DNA of 64,000 bases from an uncultured Clostridium sp. Lineage in GTDB: Bacteria; Bacillota; Clostridia; Clostridiales; Clostridiaceae. The notes below the pieces were generated by a model. The model made no database searches and was not told the origin of the DNA. It was given only the letters and a program-made list of their open reading frames with translations. The position numbers were made by a program, and so were the translations under genes. Within the stretch, counting starts at the first letter, position 1. Every line of letters starts with the position of its first letter. This document shows, one piece after another, positions 44,614-54,163 of the stretch. Location: assembly GCA_900540255.1 (NCBI GenBank), contig UQFE01000012.1:1-64000 (forward strand), given 5' to 3'.

Positions 44614-45555
44614 ATGAAAAAAAAGACTATTTTATCAATAGTAGCTTTATTAATAGTAGTTTTGGCTATATTTGGTATAACTAAATTTGTAGGTGCAGAA
44701 GGAAAAGGTGAAGGAGAAACAGTTGTTGTTACTCATGATTCAGGAGAAACAACAGTAAATAAAAATTCTAAAAGAATTGTAGTATTTGATTTTGGTATTT
44801 TAGATTCACTAGATAAGTTAAATGTTCAAGGTATAGTTGGGGTAGTACAAAATGGATTACCTGAACACTTAAGTAAATTTGCTGGAGAAGAATATTCAAG
44901 TGTTGGTTCATTAAAAGAACCAAATATGGAAAAAATATTTGAATTAAATCCAGATTTAATAATAATATCAGGTAGACAAGCTGATTATTATGAAGAATTA
45001 AGTAAGATTGCTCCAACTATTAATTTAAGCATAGATAATAAAAATTATTTAGAATCATTTGAAAAAAATATGAATGTTTTAGGAAAAATATTTGATAAAG
45101 AAAATGAAGTAAAAGAAGAGCTTACTACAATTAAGGAGGCTATTTCAAAATTAAATTCAAAAGCAACAGAAAAGAATATTACAGGGCTTATTGCATTAGC
45201 AAATGATGGGGCATTTAGTGTATATGGAGCTGAATCAAGATTTGGAATTATTCACAATAACTTTGGTATTATTCCTGTTGATAAAAATATAGAAGCTTCT
45301 ACTCATGGTCAAAAGGCTTCATTTGAATATGTATTAGAAAAAAATCCAGATTATTTATTTGTTGTTGATAGAGCTGCTATAGCAGGTGGAACAACATCAG
45401 CAAAAGAATTATTTGATAATGAATTAATGAAAAAAACTGATGCTTATAAAAATGGAAATATTATATATTTAAATCCAAGCATTTGGTATACAGCTACTGG
45501 TGGATTTACATCTACAATGAAAATGGTTGAAGAAATTGATAGTGCTATAAAATAA
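44614..45555 (+). CDS. Siderophore-binding protein, membrane-anchored, no lipobox
   Basis: A 313-residue periplasmic-binding-type protein of the YclQ/CeuE kind (SKRIVVFDFGILDSLDKL, PNMEKIFELNPDLIIISGRQ, then a long helix and the second lobe). The N-terminus has a hydrophobic stretch (7-24) but no cysteine at a lipobox; the whole protein contains no cysteine. It is therefore held by an uncleaved membrane helix or released by signal peptidase I, unlike most Gram-positive binding lipoproteins. It is the last gene of the operon, 72 bases after the ATPase gene, with TAGGAGTGTATTTAA as ribosome site and a terminator after it. Confidence 0.87.
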   Translation: MKKKTILSIVALLIVVLAIFGITKFVGAEGKGEGETVVVTHDSGETTVNKNSKRIVVFDFGILDSLDKLNVQGIVGVVQNGLPEHLSKFAGEEYSSVGSLKEPNMEKIFELNPDLIIISGRQADYYEELSKIAPTINLSIDNKNYLESFEKNMNVLGKIFDKENEVKEELTTIKEAISKLNSKATEKNITGLIALANDGAFSVYGAESRFGIIHNNFGIIPVDKNIEASTHGQKASFEYVLEKNPDYLFVVDRAAIAGGTTSAKELFDNELMKKTDAYKNGNIIYLNPSIWYTATGGFTSTMKMVEEIDSAIK

Positions 45556-45561
45556 ATTTAT

Positions 45562-45599
45562 AAGGCTAGTTACTTAATTGTAACTAGCTTATTTTTATT
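45562..45599 (+). terminator. Terminator of the iron-transport operon
   Basis: GCTAGTTAC pairs with GTAACTAGC around a six-base loop, followed by TTATTTTTATT. Confidence 0.87.
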
Positions 45600-45691
45600 C
45601 AAATATTTATAAAATAAATAAAAGTGTTAGAAAATTATTAATAAAAATGAAATTCTACTAAAAAGTAAAAGGAAAATATAGTGAAAAATAA

Positions 45692-45753
45692 TTGACAAAT
45701 AAATCCAAAAGTAGTATTATCAATAATAACTTTAGCACTTTAATACAGTAAAG
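45692..45753 (+). promoter_or_regulatory. Promoter and candidate operator of the histidine operon
   Basis: TTGACA (45692-45697), 17 bases and TATTAT (45715-45720). Right after it an interrupted palindrome begins CTTTA (45730-45734) and ends TAAAG (45749-45753) with TTAA near the centre, the position and shape expected for a TrpR-like HisR/YerC repressor site. The leader is too short for a T-box and no T-box consensus is seen. Confidence 0.62.
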
Positions 45754-45755
45754 GG

Positions 45756-46853
45756 GTGATTGGTATAAAAAATATAATACCAGAAGGAATGAGAGACTTT
45801 ACTATAGATGAATGTAAAAGAAGAAATAATATTATAAGTACTATAAAAAATTGTTTTGAAAATTGGGGATATAATGAAATTTCTACTCCAACAGTTGAAT
45901 ATTATGAAACATTTAATCATAAAATTCAAAGCCTTAAAGAGGAAGAAATGTATAAATTCTTTGATAATAGAGGAAGAATATTAACTTTAAGACCAGATAT
46001 GACAGTTCCTGTAGCAAGATTAGTTAATAGTAAGTTAAAAGACATGGAATTACCATTGAAGTTATTTTATAGTGCAAATGTATTTAGAGTTCATGATATT
46101 TTTGAAGGCAAGAGAAATGAATACTTAGATTGTGGAATAGAGTTAATTGGAGCATATGGTAGAGAAATAGACTTAGAGGTGTTAGTAACTGCTTTAGAAG
46201 TATTAAAAGCATTAGATACAAAAAAAGAGTTTAAATTAGAAATAGGAAATGTGAATATACTTAAATCTGCATTAAATAATATGAATTTATACAATTATCA
46301 AAAGGATAAACTAATTGAGCTTATTAATAAAAAGAGTTTAACAAGTTTGAAAAATTATTTAAATTGTTTAGATATAAAAAATGAATATAAATATTTTTTG
46401 AATGACTTTCCATGGTTATTTGGTGGATATGAAATGATTAATAAAGCTAAGAAAATAGCATTTAATAAGGAAATGAAAGAAAACATAAAATGTTTAGAAC
46501 AGTTATATTTAGATTTAAGTAAATTAGGATATGAAAAATATATTTCTGTTGATATGAGCATGGTTCCAAGAGTTAATTATTATTCAGGAATTATCTTTAA
46601 GGGCTATGTTAATGAAATAGGCTCTACTGTTCTTAGAGGTGGAAGATATGACAATTTATTGGATGAATTTAGTAAAAGTATGCCAGCTATAGGATTTTCA
46701 GTAGATACGAATTTACTTTTAGATTCTTGTGATTATAAGGAAAAAAGTAATGTTGAAAAAATACATTTAAATAAGGAGGATTACTTAAATGTATTAAAAG
46801 AAGCTATAGATAAAACTAGAAATGGGCAAAAAATAGAAATAATTTATAAATAA
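45756..46853 (+). CDS. hisZ: ATP phosphoribosyltransferase regulatory subunit
   Basis: A 365-residue HisRS-like protein without the anticodon-binding domain: IPEGMRDFTIDECKRRN, RPDMTVPVARLV, NVFRVHDIFEGKRNEYLDCG and VLRGGRYDNLLDEF are in the order of HisZ. It binds HisG and makes the short-form transferase active and feedback-inhibited. The start is unclear: GTG at 45756 overlaps the AAGGGG ribosome site, and no other ATG/GTG/TTG in frame lies close; an ATA at 45765 has normal spacing. It is first in a ten-gene operon. Confidence 0.9.
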   Translation: MIGIKNIIPEGMRDFTIDECKRRNNIISTIKNCFENWGYNEISTPTVEYYETFNHKIQSLKEEEMYKFFDNRGRILTLRPDMTVPVARLVNSKLKDMELPLKLFYSANVFRVHDIFEGKRNEYLDCGIELIGAYGREIDLEVLVTALEVLKALDTKKEFKLEIGNVNILKSALNNMNLYNYQKDKLIELINKKSLTSLKNYLNCLDIKNEYKYFLNDFPWLFGGYEMINKAKKIAFNKEMKENIKCLEQLYLDLSKLGYEKYISVDMSMVPRVNYYSGIIFKGYVNEIGSTVLRGGRYDNLLDEFSKSMPAIGFSVDTNLLLDSCDYKEKSNVEKIHLNKEDYLNVLKEAIDKTRNGQKIEIIYK

Positions 46854-46865
46854 GGGGGTTGGGGA

Positions 46866-47492
46866 TTGATTAGTATAGCTTTAACAAAAGGTAGAATAGA
46901 AAAGGAATTAGTAAAAGTATTAGAAAAATCAAATTTTTCTGTTGATGAATTAAAAGATAAGGGAAGAAAATTAGTTTTTAATGATAATTTAAATGATATA
47001 AGATATTTTTTAGTAAAAGCAAATGATACGGTTACTTATGTAGAACATGGAGTAGCTGATATTGCAGTAGTTGGAAAAGATACTTTATTAGAAAGAGAAG
47101 GAGATTATTATGAATTATTAGATTTGAAAATTGGTAAATGCAAATTCATAGTAGCAACACTTCCTAATATTGATATTTTTAAGAAAATAGGACATATAAA
47201 AATAGGTACAAAATATCCAAAGGTTGCAAAAAGATATTTTGAAAGCAAGGGAATGGATGTTGAAATTATAAAAATTGAGGGGTCAGTAGAACTTTCACCT
47301 ATATTAGGAATATCAGAAGGTATAGTAGATATAATGGAAACAGGTATAACATTAAAAGAAAATGGATTAATTGTTGTAGATGAAATTTGTGATATTAGCA
47401 CTAGAGTTATAGTAAATAAATCTAGTTTTAAATTGAAAAAAAAAGAAATAAATAATTTTATAGATAAAATAAGGAGTGTAAGTAGTAAATAG
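46866..47492 (+). CDS. hisG: ATP phosphoribosyltransferase, short form
   Basis: A 208-residue catalytic subunit lacking the C-terminal regulatory domain, which explains the neighbouring hisZ. ISIALTKGRIEKE, DVAVVGKD-like ADIAVVGKDTLLE, GTKYPKVAKRYF and the PRPP-binding EGSVELSPILGISEGIVD are visible. It catalyses the first step of histidine synthesis from ATP and PRPP. The start is TTG at 46866, with AAGGGGGTTGGGGA ahead. Confidence 0.95.
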   Translation: MISIALTKGRIEKELVKVLEKSNFSVDELKDKGRKLVFNDNLNDIRYFLVKANDTVTYVEHGVADIAVVGKDTLLEREGDYYELLDLKIGKCKFIVATLPNIDIFKKIGHIKIGTKYPKVAKRYFESKGMDVEIIKIEGSVELSPILGISEGIVDIMETGITLKENGLIVVDEICDISTRVIVNKSSFKLKKKEINNFIDKIRSVSSK

Positions 47493-47527
47493 TGTTTATT
47501 ATATAACATTAAAGGGGGCAAGTTAAT

Positions 47528-48820
47528 ATGATAAGCATAATAAATGTAAACAATAATAATATAAATGAAATTATAAAAAATTTAAAGGGAAGAAGCAATA
47601 CAATAAATATAAGAAAAAGTGTTGAAGAAATTATAGAAAATATTAAATTACATGGAAATAAAGCACTAAGAGAATATACATTAAAATTTGATAATGTAGA
47701 ATTAAAAGATTTTTTAATTTCAAATGAAGAAATTGAAGAAGCTTACAAACAATGTGATAAAACAATGATAAGGATATTAGAAGAATGTAAAAATAATATT
47801 ACTAAATATCATGAAAAACAAAAAGAGACGGGATATATTTATCAAAAGGAATTAGGAATTTATATGGGGCAAAGAATAATTCCAGTTGATAGTGTAGGAG
47901 TATATGTTCCTGGTGGAAAGGCAGCTTATCCCTCTTCAGTATTAATGAATATTATTCCAGCGCAGGTGGCAGGGGTACAAGATATTATAATAGCAACTCC
48001 TCCTAATTATAATAATAAAGTAAATAGTAATATATTAGTGGCAGCAAGGGTTTGTGGGATAAATAAAATTTATAAAATTGGAGGAGCACAAGCGATTGCT
48101 GCTTTAGCTTATGGAACTGAAAGTATTGAGCCAGTTTCAATGATTGTAGGACCAGGAAACTCATATGTTGCAGAAGCAAAGAGCCAAGTTTATGGAGTTG
48201 TTGGGATAGATATGGTTGCAGGTCCTAGTGAGATTTTAATAATAGCTAAAGAAGGTGCAAATCCAAGATATATTGCAGCAGATATGATGTCACAAGCTGA
48301 ACATGATGAAGCTGCTTCATCAATTTTATTAACAACATCTAAAAGGTTAGCATTAAAAGTTGAAAAAGAAATTAATATTCAATTAAAATCCCTTTCAAGA
48401 AAAGAAATAATTGAAAAATCGTTAAATGATTATGGAAAAATAATAATATGTAATAATCTCGATGAATGTATAAAACTATCTAATTTAATATCACCTGAGC
48501 ATTTAGAACTTTTAATAGAAAATCCAATGGAATATCTAGGAGAGATAAAAAATGCTGGTTCTGTTTTTTTAGGAGAATATACTCCAGAGCCAATTGGAGA
48601 TTATTTTGGAGGAACAAATCATGTATTGCCAACTGGAGGAACAGCAAAATTTTCATCACCATTATCTGTTGATACCTTTTTAAAGAAGTCATCATTTTTA
48701 TTTTATTCTAAAAAAGCTTTATATGAAGATGGGAAAAAAGTAATTAGGTTTGCAAATGAGGAAGGTCTAACAGCTCATGCAAATTCTATAAGAGTGAGGT
48801 TAGAAAATGAAAAAAATTAA
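47528..48820 (+). CDS. hisD: Histidinol dehydrogenase
   Basis: A 430-residue HisD. The NAD site and zinc ligands are in VGVYVPGGKAAYPSSVLMN, GPGNSYVAEAK, MVAGPSEILI and MSQAEHDEAAS, with the last ligands in SPEHLEL and LTAHANSI. It oxidises histidinol to histidine in two steps. The ATG follows AAAGGGGGCAAGTTAAT. It overlaps hisC by 14 bases. Confidence 0.97.
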   Translation: MISIINVNNNNINEIIKNLKGRSNTINIRKSVEEIIENIKLHGNKALREYTLKFDNVELKDFLISNEEIEEAYKQCDKTMIRILEECKNNITKYHEKQKETGYIYQKELGIYMGQRIIPVDSVGVYVPGGKAAYPSSVLMNIIPAQVAGVQDIIIATPPNYNNKVNSNILVAARVCGINKIYKIGGAQAIAALAYGTESIEPVSMIVGPGNSYVAEAKSQVYGVVGIDMVAGPSEILIIAKEGANPRYIAADMMSQAEHDEAASSILLTTSKRLALKVEKEINIQLKSLSRKEIIEKSLNDYGKIIICNNLDECIKLSNLISPEHLELLIENPMEYLGEIKNAGSVFLGEYTPEPIGDYFGGTNHVLPTGGTAKFSSPLSVDTFLKKSSFLFYSKKALYEDGKKVIRFANEEGLTAHANSIRVRLENEKN

Positions 48821-49880
48821 ACAGTATAAAAGTGTAATGAATGATAAAGTAGGTATAAGAATAAATGGAAATGAAAGTTGTAAAAATATTGAAAAAAATG
48901 AATTAGATGAAATTATCAAAGAAATAAAAAAAATAAATTTTAATAGATATCCAGATGATGAAAGTTTGAATTTAAGGAAGGCTTATGCAGAGGTAGTTGG
49001 TATAAGTGAAGAAAATGTTATTGCAGGAAATGGTTCAGATGAAATGATTTCATTAATAATAAATTATAAAATTACTAAGAAAAAAGTAGTTTTAACTATT
49101 AATCCAGATTTTTCAATGTATGATTTTTATACATCTTTAAATGAGGGAGTTGTAAAAAAATATAATACAGAAAATGATGGAAGTTTTTCGGTTGCTAGGT
49201 TTATTGAATATGGTAGAAGGGTAAATCCAAATCTTATAATTTTTTCTAATCCTAATAATCCATCAGGACATGTAATTAGTAATGATGAAATCATATTTAT
49301 TTTAGAAGCATTTAAGGATATTTTAATAGTTGTTGATGAGGCTTATTATGAATTTTATGGACAAGGTATGATTGGATATATAGAAAAATACAAAAATTTA
49401 ATTGTTACTAGAACATTATCTAAAGCATGGGGATTAGCAGCATTAAGAATTGGATTTTTAATTGCAAATAAACATTTGATAAATAAATTAAGAATTAATA
49501 AGACTCCTTATAATTTAAATACTTTTTCTCAAATGGTAGGATGTGTAGTTTTAAAGCATCCAGAAAGAATATTAAAAAATGTTGAAGAAATTGTATATGA
49601 AAGAGAACGGTTATATAAGAATTTAAAAGAAATAGAAATAAAAAGCAATAAAAAAATTGAATTTTATAAGTCAAAAGCTAACTTTATATTTGGTAGATCA
49701 AGAATTAAGGATATATTAAAAGAGGTTTTTGAGCAAAATGGAGTATTAGCAAGATATTTTAATGATGATAGTTTCAGATTGACTGTAGGATCACCAATGG
49801 AAAATGATTTAATAGTAAATATTATAGAAAATATAATTTACAGTTTGGGGGAGAGTTATGAAGAGATTGTCACAGATTAG
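48807..49880 (+). CDS. hisC: Histidinol-phosphate aminotransferase
   Basis: A 357-residue class-I aminotransferase. The PLP lysine is K206 in TLSKAWGLAALRIGF; SNPNNPSGHVIS, VDEAYYEFYG and the C-terminal RLTVGSP arginine motif fit HisC. It transfers the amino group to imidazole-acetol phosphate. It begins inside the end of hisD and overlaps hisB by 23 bases, so translation is coupled along this part of the operon. Confidence 0.95.
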   Translation: MKKIKQYKSVMNDKVGIRINGNESCKNIEKNELDEIIKEIKKINFNRYPDDESLNLRKAYAEVVGISEENVIAGNGSDEMISLIINYKITKKKVVLTINPDFSMYDFYTSLNEGVVKKYNTENDGSFSVARFIEYGRRVNPNLIIFSNPNNPSGHVISNDEIIFILEAFKDILIVVDEAYYEFYGQGMIGYIEKYKNLIVTRTLSKAWGLAALRIGFLIANKHLINKLRINKTPYNLNTFSQMVGCVVLKHPERILKNVEEIVYERERLYKNLKEIEIKSNKKIEFYKSKANFIFGRSRIKDILKEVFEQNGVLARYFNDDSFRLTVGSPMENDLIVNIIENIIYSLGESYEEIVTD

Positions 49881-50439
49881 TAGAAAAACTAATGAAACAA
49901 ATATTAACTTAAAAATAAATTTAGATGGAAATGGTACAAGTGTTGTAAAAACTGAGGTAGGTTTTTTAAATCATATGATAAGTTTATTAGCATTTCATAG
50001 TAATATAGATATTGAATTAGATTCAAAAGGAGATATTGAGGTTTGTGATCATCATTTAATTGAAGATATAGGTATTGCTTTAGGAAGAAGTATAAATGAA
50101 GCATTAGGTGATAAGAAGGGCATAAAAAGATATGGAACGTTTTTTTTGCCAATGGATGAATCTTTAGTTATGGTATCTTTAGATATTAGTGGACGAAGTT
50201 ATTTACATTTTGAGGCAGGATTTAAAAGGGAAAGTATAGGAAACTTTTCCACAGAAATGGTTAAAGAATTTTTTAGAGCTGTTGCATTTAATGCTGGTAT
50301 TACACTACACATAAAAGTTTTATATGGTGAAAATGACCATCACAAAATAGAGGGAATCTTCAAGTGTGTTGGACGAGCATTAAAAGAAGCCATTAATATT
50401 GAAGGAAATATAATTCCTTCTTCAAAAGGAATTATTTAA
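49858..50439 (+). CDS. hisB: Imidazoleglycerol-phosphate dehydratase
   Basis: A 193-residue monofunctional HisB. The manganese ligands come from the repeated half-motifs FLNHMISLLAFH, VCDHHLIEDIGIALG and ENDHHKIEGIFK. There is no histidinol-phosphatase domain of the enterobacterial fusion type, and no separate phosphatase gene is in the operon, so that step must be supplied elsewhere. The start ATG at 49858 follows TTTGGGGGAGAGTT. Confidence 0.95.
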   Translation: MKRLSQISRKTNETNINLKINLDGNGTSVVKTEVGFLNHMISLLAFHSNIDIELDSKGDIEVCDHHLIEDIGIALGRSINEALGDKKGIKRYGTFFLPMDESLVMVSLDISGRSYLHFEAGFKRESIGNFSTEMVKEFFRAVAFNAGITLHIKVLYGENDHHKIEGIFKCVGRALKEAINIEGNIIPSSKGII

Positions 50440-50464
50440 ATTGTAATAAAAATTTGGAGGAAAT

Positions 50465-51079
50465 ATGATTACAATTATTGATTATGGTATGGGAAATTTA
50501 AAAAGTGTGTATAATGCATTGAAAAAAGTTAATTTTGATTGTCAAATTTCTAGTGAAGTAACAGATATAGAAATGGCAGATAAATTGATTTTGCCAGGGG
50601 TGGGTGCCTTTAAGGATGCAATGGATAATTTGCAAAATCTTGATTTAATTTTACCAATAAGAAAAAAAGTTAATGATGGATGCCCGTTGCTTGGAATTTG
50701 TTTAGGTATGCAAATGCTTTTTGAAGAAGGATATGAATGTGAACTAAGAAAAGGACTTGGATTTATAGAGGGAAAGATTAAACTTATGAATTCTAAAGAA
50801 AATCTTAAAATTCCTCATATAGGATGGAATAGACTAGAGTTTAATAGAGAAAATAAAATACTTAATAATATTAATAAAGAAAGTTTTGTTTATTATGTTC
50901 ATAGTTTTATGGCAACAGAAATGATAGATGAAAATTTAATTGCATATTCAAAATATGGAGATATTAATATACCTGGAATAGTTAATAAAGGAAATGTATA
51001 TGGTATGCAATTTCATCCTGAAAAAAGTGGTGAGGTTGGATTAAAAATACTTAAAAATTTTGGGGTGTTAAGTAAATGA
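50465..51079 (+). CDS. hisH: Imidazole glycerol phosphate synthase, glutaminase subunit
   Basis: A 204-residue class-I glutamine amidotransferase. The nucleophile is C79 in LLGICLGMQ, and the His-Glu pair is in GMQFHPEKSG near residue 185. IDYGMGNLKSVYNAL at the start is typical. It supplies ammonia to HisF. GGAGGAAAT precedes the ATG, and its stop overlaps the hisA start by four bases. Confidence 0.96.
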   Translation: MITIIDYGMGNLKSVYNALKKVNFDCQISSEVTDIEMADKLILPGVGAFKDAMDNLQNLDLILPIRKKVNDGCPLLGICLGMQMLFEEGYECELRKGLGFIEGKIKLMNSKENLKIPHIGWNRLEFNRENKILNNINKESFVYYVHSFMATEMIDENLIAYSKYGDINIPGIVNKGNVYGMQFHPEKSGEVGLKILKNFGVLSK

Positions 51080-51795
51080 TTATAATTCCAGCAATAGATA
51101 TTATAGATGGAAAACCAGTTCGACTTTATCAAGGTGATTATAATAAGAAGGAAGTAGTTGGGCAAGATGTTTTAAAAATAGCTAAAAATTTTGAAATAGC
51201 AGGAGCTGAATATATTCATTTAGTAGATTTAGAGGGTGCTAAAAAGGGGAAGTTAATAAATAATAAAATAATTATTGAAGTTGCTAAATCTGTTAATTTA
51301 CCAATTGAAGTTGGTGGTGGAATAAGAACATATGAAAATATTAAATATTTAATAGATAATGGAATAAGTAGAGTAATATTAGGTACTGTAGCAATTGAGA
51401 ACTTAGATTTTGTTAAGAGGGCTTTAGATAAATTTGGTGATAAAATTTCAATTGGAGTTGATTGTAAAAATGGCTATTTATGTGGAAGAGGATGGCTAAA
51501 GGAAAGTAAATTTAATTATATTGATTTTTCTAAAGAAATGGAAAAAATGGGTGTAGATAATATTATATTAACTGATATTAGTAGGGATGGAACATTACAA
51601 GGTGTAAATATAGGTATGCTAAAGAAATTAAATGAAAATATATGTATGAATATAACTTCATCTGGAGGAATAGCTAAAATTGATGATATTAGAGAATTGA
51701 AAAATTTGAATATATATGGAGTAATTATTGGAAAAGCATTGTATTCAAAACATATAAATTTAAAAGAAGCAATTGATTTATGTAAGGAAAATTAA
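51076..51795 (+). CDS. hisA: ProFAR isomerase (phosphoribosylformimino AICAR-P isomerase)
   Basis: A 239-residue beta-alpha barrel. The catalytic aspartates are D8 ([10 protein letters not shown]) and D129 (SIGVDCKNG). [15 protein letters not shown] and [13 protein letters not shown] carry the phosphate-binding glycines. It converts ProFAR to PRFAR. It overlaps hisH by four bases. It is distinguished from hisF by the shorter chain and the VRLYQGDY segment. Confidence 0.95.
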   Translation: MIIIPAIDIIDGKPVRLYQGDYNKKEVVGQDVLKIAKNFEIAGAEYIHLVDLEGAKKGKLINNKIIIEVAKSVNLPIEVGGGIRTYENIKYLIDNGISRVILGTVAIENLDFVKRALDKFGDKISIGVDCKNGYLCGRGWLKESKFNYIDFSKEMEKMGVDNIILTDISRDGTLQGVNIGMLKKLNENICMNITSSGGIAKIDDIRELKNLNIYGVIIGKALYSKHINLKEAIDLCKEN

Positions 51796-51818
51796 TAATT
51801 AAATTTGGGGGGAGATTA

Positions 51819-52580
51819 ATGCATACAAAGAGAATAATCCCTTGTTTAGATGTAAGAAACGGTAAGGTTGTTAAAGGAATAAATTTTGTAGGAATAAAAG
51901 AAGTTGGAAATCCAGTAGAACTTGGAGAATATTATTATAAGCAAGGTGCAGATGAGATTGTTTTTTTAGATATTACGGCTACTCATGAAGGAAGAGGAAT
52001 AATGGAAAGTGTTGTTCAACAAGTTGCTGAAAGAATTTTTATACCTTTTACTGTAGGTGGAGGATTAAAAGATATAGATGATATAAAAAGAATATTAAGA
52101 GCTGGAGCTGATAAGGTAAGTTTAAATTCCTCAGCAGTAAAAAATAAGAAATTAATAAAAGAAGGGGCTTATTACTTTGGAAAACAATGCATAGTATTAG
52201 CTGTAGATGCAAAAAAGAAATTTGATAATAGTGGGTGGAATGTATTTATTAATGGAGGAAGAATTGATACAGGAATAGATGTTATTAAGTGGATAGAGGA
52301 AGCAACTAAATTAGGTGCTGGAGAAATATTATTAACTTCAATGGATAGTGATGGAACTAAAAATGGATTTGATTTAGAACTTACAAGAAAAGTTAGTGAG
52401 GCAACTAACGTACCAGTAATTGCATCTGGTGGAGGAGGCTCTTTAAAAGATTTCGAAAATGTATTTATAGAAGGAAAAGCTCATGCTGCATTGGCAGCTT
52501 CATTGTTTCATTATGGAGAGTTAAGTATTAAAGAAGTAAAACTTTATTTAAGGGAAATGGGAATAGCAGTAAGAATTTAA
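51819..52580 (+). CDS. hisF: Imidazole glycerol phosphate synthase, cyclase subunit
   Basis: A 253-residue barrel with catalytic D11 ([10 protein letters not shown]) and D130 (VLAVDAKKK). [28 protein letters not shown] and [14 protein letters not shown] are typical HisF segments. With HisH it forms imidazole glycerol phosphate and AICAR. The ATG follows TTGGGGGGAGATTA. Confidence 0.97.
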   Translation: MHTKRIIPCLDVRNGKVVKGINFVGIKEVGNPVELGEYYYKQGADEIVFLDITATHEGRGIMESVVQQVAERIFIPFTVGGGLKDIDDIKRILRAGADKVSLNSSAVKNKKLIKEGAYYFGKQCIVLAVDAKKKFDNSGWNVFINGGRIDTGIDVIKWIEEATKLGAGEILLTSMDSDGTKNGFDLELTRKVSEATNVPVIASGGGGSLKDFENVFIEGKAHAALAASLFHYGELSIKEVKLYLREMGIAVRI

Positions 52581-52614
52581 AGTCTTAACAAAATATGATT
52601 ATAGGAGATATTAT

Positions 52615-52935
52615 ATGGAAAAAATAAGTTTAGACTTTGAAAAAGGTAATGGTCTAATACCTGTAGTTATCCAGGATTATGAAAGTAATGAAGTGTTGAT
52701 GTTTGCATATATGTCACAAGAGAGTTTTAATCTTACTTTAAAAAATAATAAAACATGGTTTTATAGTAGAAGTAGAAATGAATTGTGGAATAAAGGTGCT
52801 ACCTCCGGTAATTTTCAAGAAGTAAAGGAAATATGGGCAGATTGTGATAATGATACATTATTAATTAAAGTTATTCAAAGGGGAGGAGCTTGTCATACTG
52901 GAAATAAAAGCTGTTTTTTTAGGAGGATAAAATAA
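52615..52935 (+). CDS. hisI: Phosphoribosyl-AMP cyclohydrolase
   Basis: A 106-residue enzyme with the metal ligands in [10 protein letters not shown] and [17 protein letters not shown]-like [16 protein letters not shown] and [11 protein letters not shown] follow the family. It opens the purine ring of PR-AMP. It is a separate gene from hisE, which is the arrangement in many clostridia, unlike the fused enterobacterial protein. The AGGAGG near its 3' end (52921-52926) is the ribosome site of hisE. Confidence 0.95.
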   Translation: MEKISLDFEKGNGLIPVVIQDYESNEVLMFAYMSQESFNLTLKNNKTWFYSRSRNELWNKGATSGNFQEVKEIWADCDNDTLLIKVIQRGGACHTGNKSCFFRRIK

Positions 52936-52937
52936 AA

Positions 52938-53258
52938 TTGGTATTAGATGATTTATATGAGATTATTAAAGAAAGAAAAGTAAATGCTGAAGAGGGTTCG
53001 TATACTAAATACTTATTTAATAAAGGTATTGATAAAATATTAAAAAAAGTTGGAGAAGAGTGTACTGAAGTTATAATTGCTGCTAAGGGAAATGATAAAG
53101 ATGAAATTATAAGTGAAATTTGTGATTTAACTTATCATATTCTTGTACTCATGGCAGAAAAGGAAATTAATTTAGGAGAATTAAATAATGAATTATCAAA
53201 AAGAAGAAATAAAATAAATAATTTTAAAGGTGAAAGAAAAAGTATTGAAGAATTTTAA
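52938..53258 (+). CDS. hisE: Phosphoribosyl-ATP pyrophosphatase
   Basis: A 106-residue MazG-like helical enzyme. The metal motif is [15 protein letters not shown] with [13 protein letters not shown]. It removes pyrophosphate from PR-ATP. It starts with TTG at 52938, 11 bases after AGGAGG within hisI. It is the last gene of the operon; a terminator follows. Confidence 0.94.
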   Translation: MVLDDLYEIIKERKVNAEEGSYTKYLFNKGIDKILKKVGEECTEVIIAAKGNDKDEIISEICDLTYHILVLMAEKEINLGELNNELSKRRNKINNFKGERKSIEEF

Positions 53259-53286
53259 TGAAAAGTATAATAAGAAATGATAATAG

Positions 53287-53336
53287 GCTTAATATTTTTA
53301 TACAAAGATTGTATAAGAGTATTAGGCTTTTATCTT
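53287..53336 (+). terminator. Terminator of the histidine operon
   Basis: GCTTAATA pairs with TATTAGGC (one G:T pair), with TTATACAA/TTGTATAA stacked inside, then TTTTATCTTT. Confidence 0.68.
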
Positions 53337-53424
53337 TAAATGCAAAAACATAATATTTAATTATGATATAATAAATGTATTGTATTTTGATTTTTATTTT
53401 AATTATTTGTAAAGAGGAGAAAAG

Positions 53425-54072
53425 ATGATTAAAGCAGTAATTTTTGATTTAGATGGAACGTTACTAAATACATTAGAAGATTTAGCAAATGCAAGTAATT
53501 TTGCATTAAGAAGCTGTGGATATAATGAGCATCCAATTAAAGATTATATAAGATTTGTTGGAAGTGGAAGATATATTTTAATGAAGCGTATATTACCAGA
53601 AGAAGATAAAAATAATGAAGAAGCTATAGAAAAAGTTTTAAAATTATTTGATGAATATTATGGTGAGCATATGCATGATACAACAAAGCCATATGATGGT
53701 ATATATGAACTAATTAAGGAGTTAAAAATTAAGAATATTAAATTAGCAGTTGTATCAAATAAGCCAGATGAATTTGCAGGAGAAACTGTAAATAGATATT
53801 TTGGAAATGATTTTGAAGTTACATATGGACAAAGACCTAATCATGCTGTTAAACCAGATCCAAAAACAGTATATGAAGTTATGGAATATTTAAATGTGAC
53901 TAAAGAAGAATGTATATATGTTGGAGATTCAGATGTTGATATGAAAACCGCACAAAATGCAGGGGTAAAGTCTATAGGAGTAGCATGGGGATTTAGAGGA
54001 GAAGAGGAGTTAAAAAGTGCAGGAGCAGATTATATAATTAGAACTCCACAAGAATTAGTAAATTTATTATAA
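53425..54072 (+). CDS. HAD-family phosphatase (phosphoglycolate phosphatase-like)
   Basis: A 215-residue HAD hydrolase with an alpha-helical cap: D8 and D10 in FDLDGTLLNT, VVSNKPDE, the lysine in VKPDPKTV, and VGDSDVDMKTAQNAG. The length and motifs fit the Gph/PpaX group, but substrate preference cannot be read. A single-gene unit after the histidine operon with AAAGAGGAGAAAAG ahead and a terminator behind. Confidence 0.85.
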   Translation: MIKAVIFDLDGTLLNTLEDLANASNFALRSCGYNEHPIKDYIRFVGSGRYILMKRILPEEDKNNEEAIEKVLKLFDEYYGEHMHDTTKPYDGIYELIKELKIKNIKLAVVSNKPDEFAGETVNRYFGNDFEVTYGQRPNHAVKPDPKTVYEVMEYLNVTKEECIYVGDSDVDMKTAQNAGVKSIGVAWGFRGEEELKSAGADYIIRTPQELVNLL

Positions 54073-54078
54073 TAATTT

Positions 54079-54120
54079 AAAGACAGGTAGATAACAAGTA
54101 GTTACCTGTCTTTATTTTTG
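54079..54120 (+). terminator. Terminator of the HAD gene
   Basis: AAAGACAGGTA pairs with TACCTGTCTTT, followed by ATTTTTG. Confidence 0.85.
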
Positions 54121-54134
54121 ATAAGGTGAACATA

Positions 54135-54163
54135 TTGACAAAAAATTGAAGATGATATATTAT
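54135..54163 (+). promoter_or_regulatory. Promoter of the symporter gene
   Basis: TTGACA (54135-54140), 17 bases and TATTAT (54158-54163). The leader from here to the ATG at 54354 is about 185 bases; I find no known riboswitch in it. Confidence 0.68.

Noticed and set aside
45721..45755. T-box leader in front of the histidine operon
   Set aside because: Only about 30 bases separate the predicted transcription start from hisZ and there is no T-box consensus; a palindromic operator fits better.
45756..46853. Histidyl-tRNA synthetase
   Set aside because: The C-terminal anticodon-binding domain is missing, the chain is 365 residues, and a short hisG follows, all as expected for hisZ.
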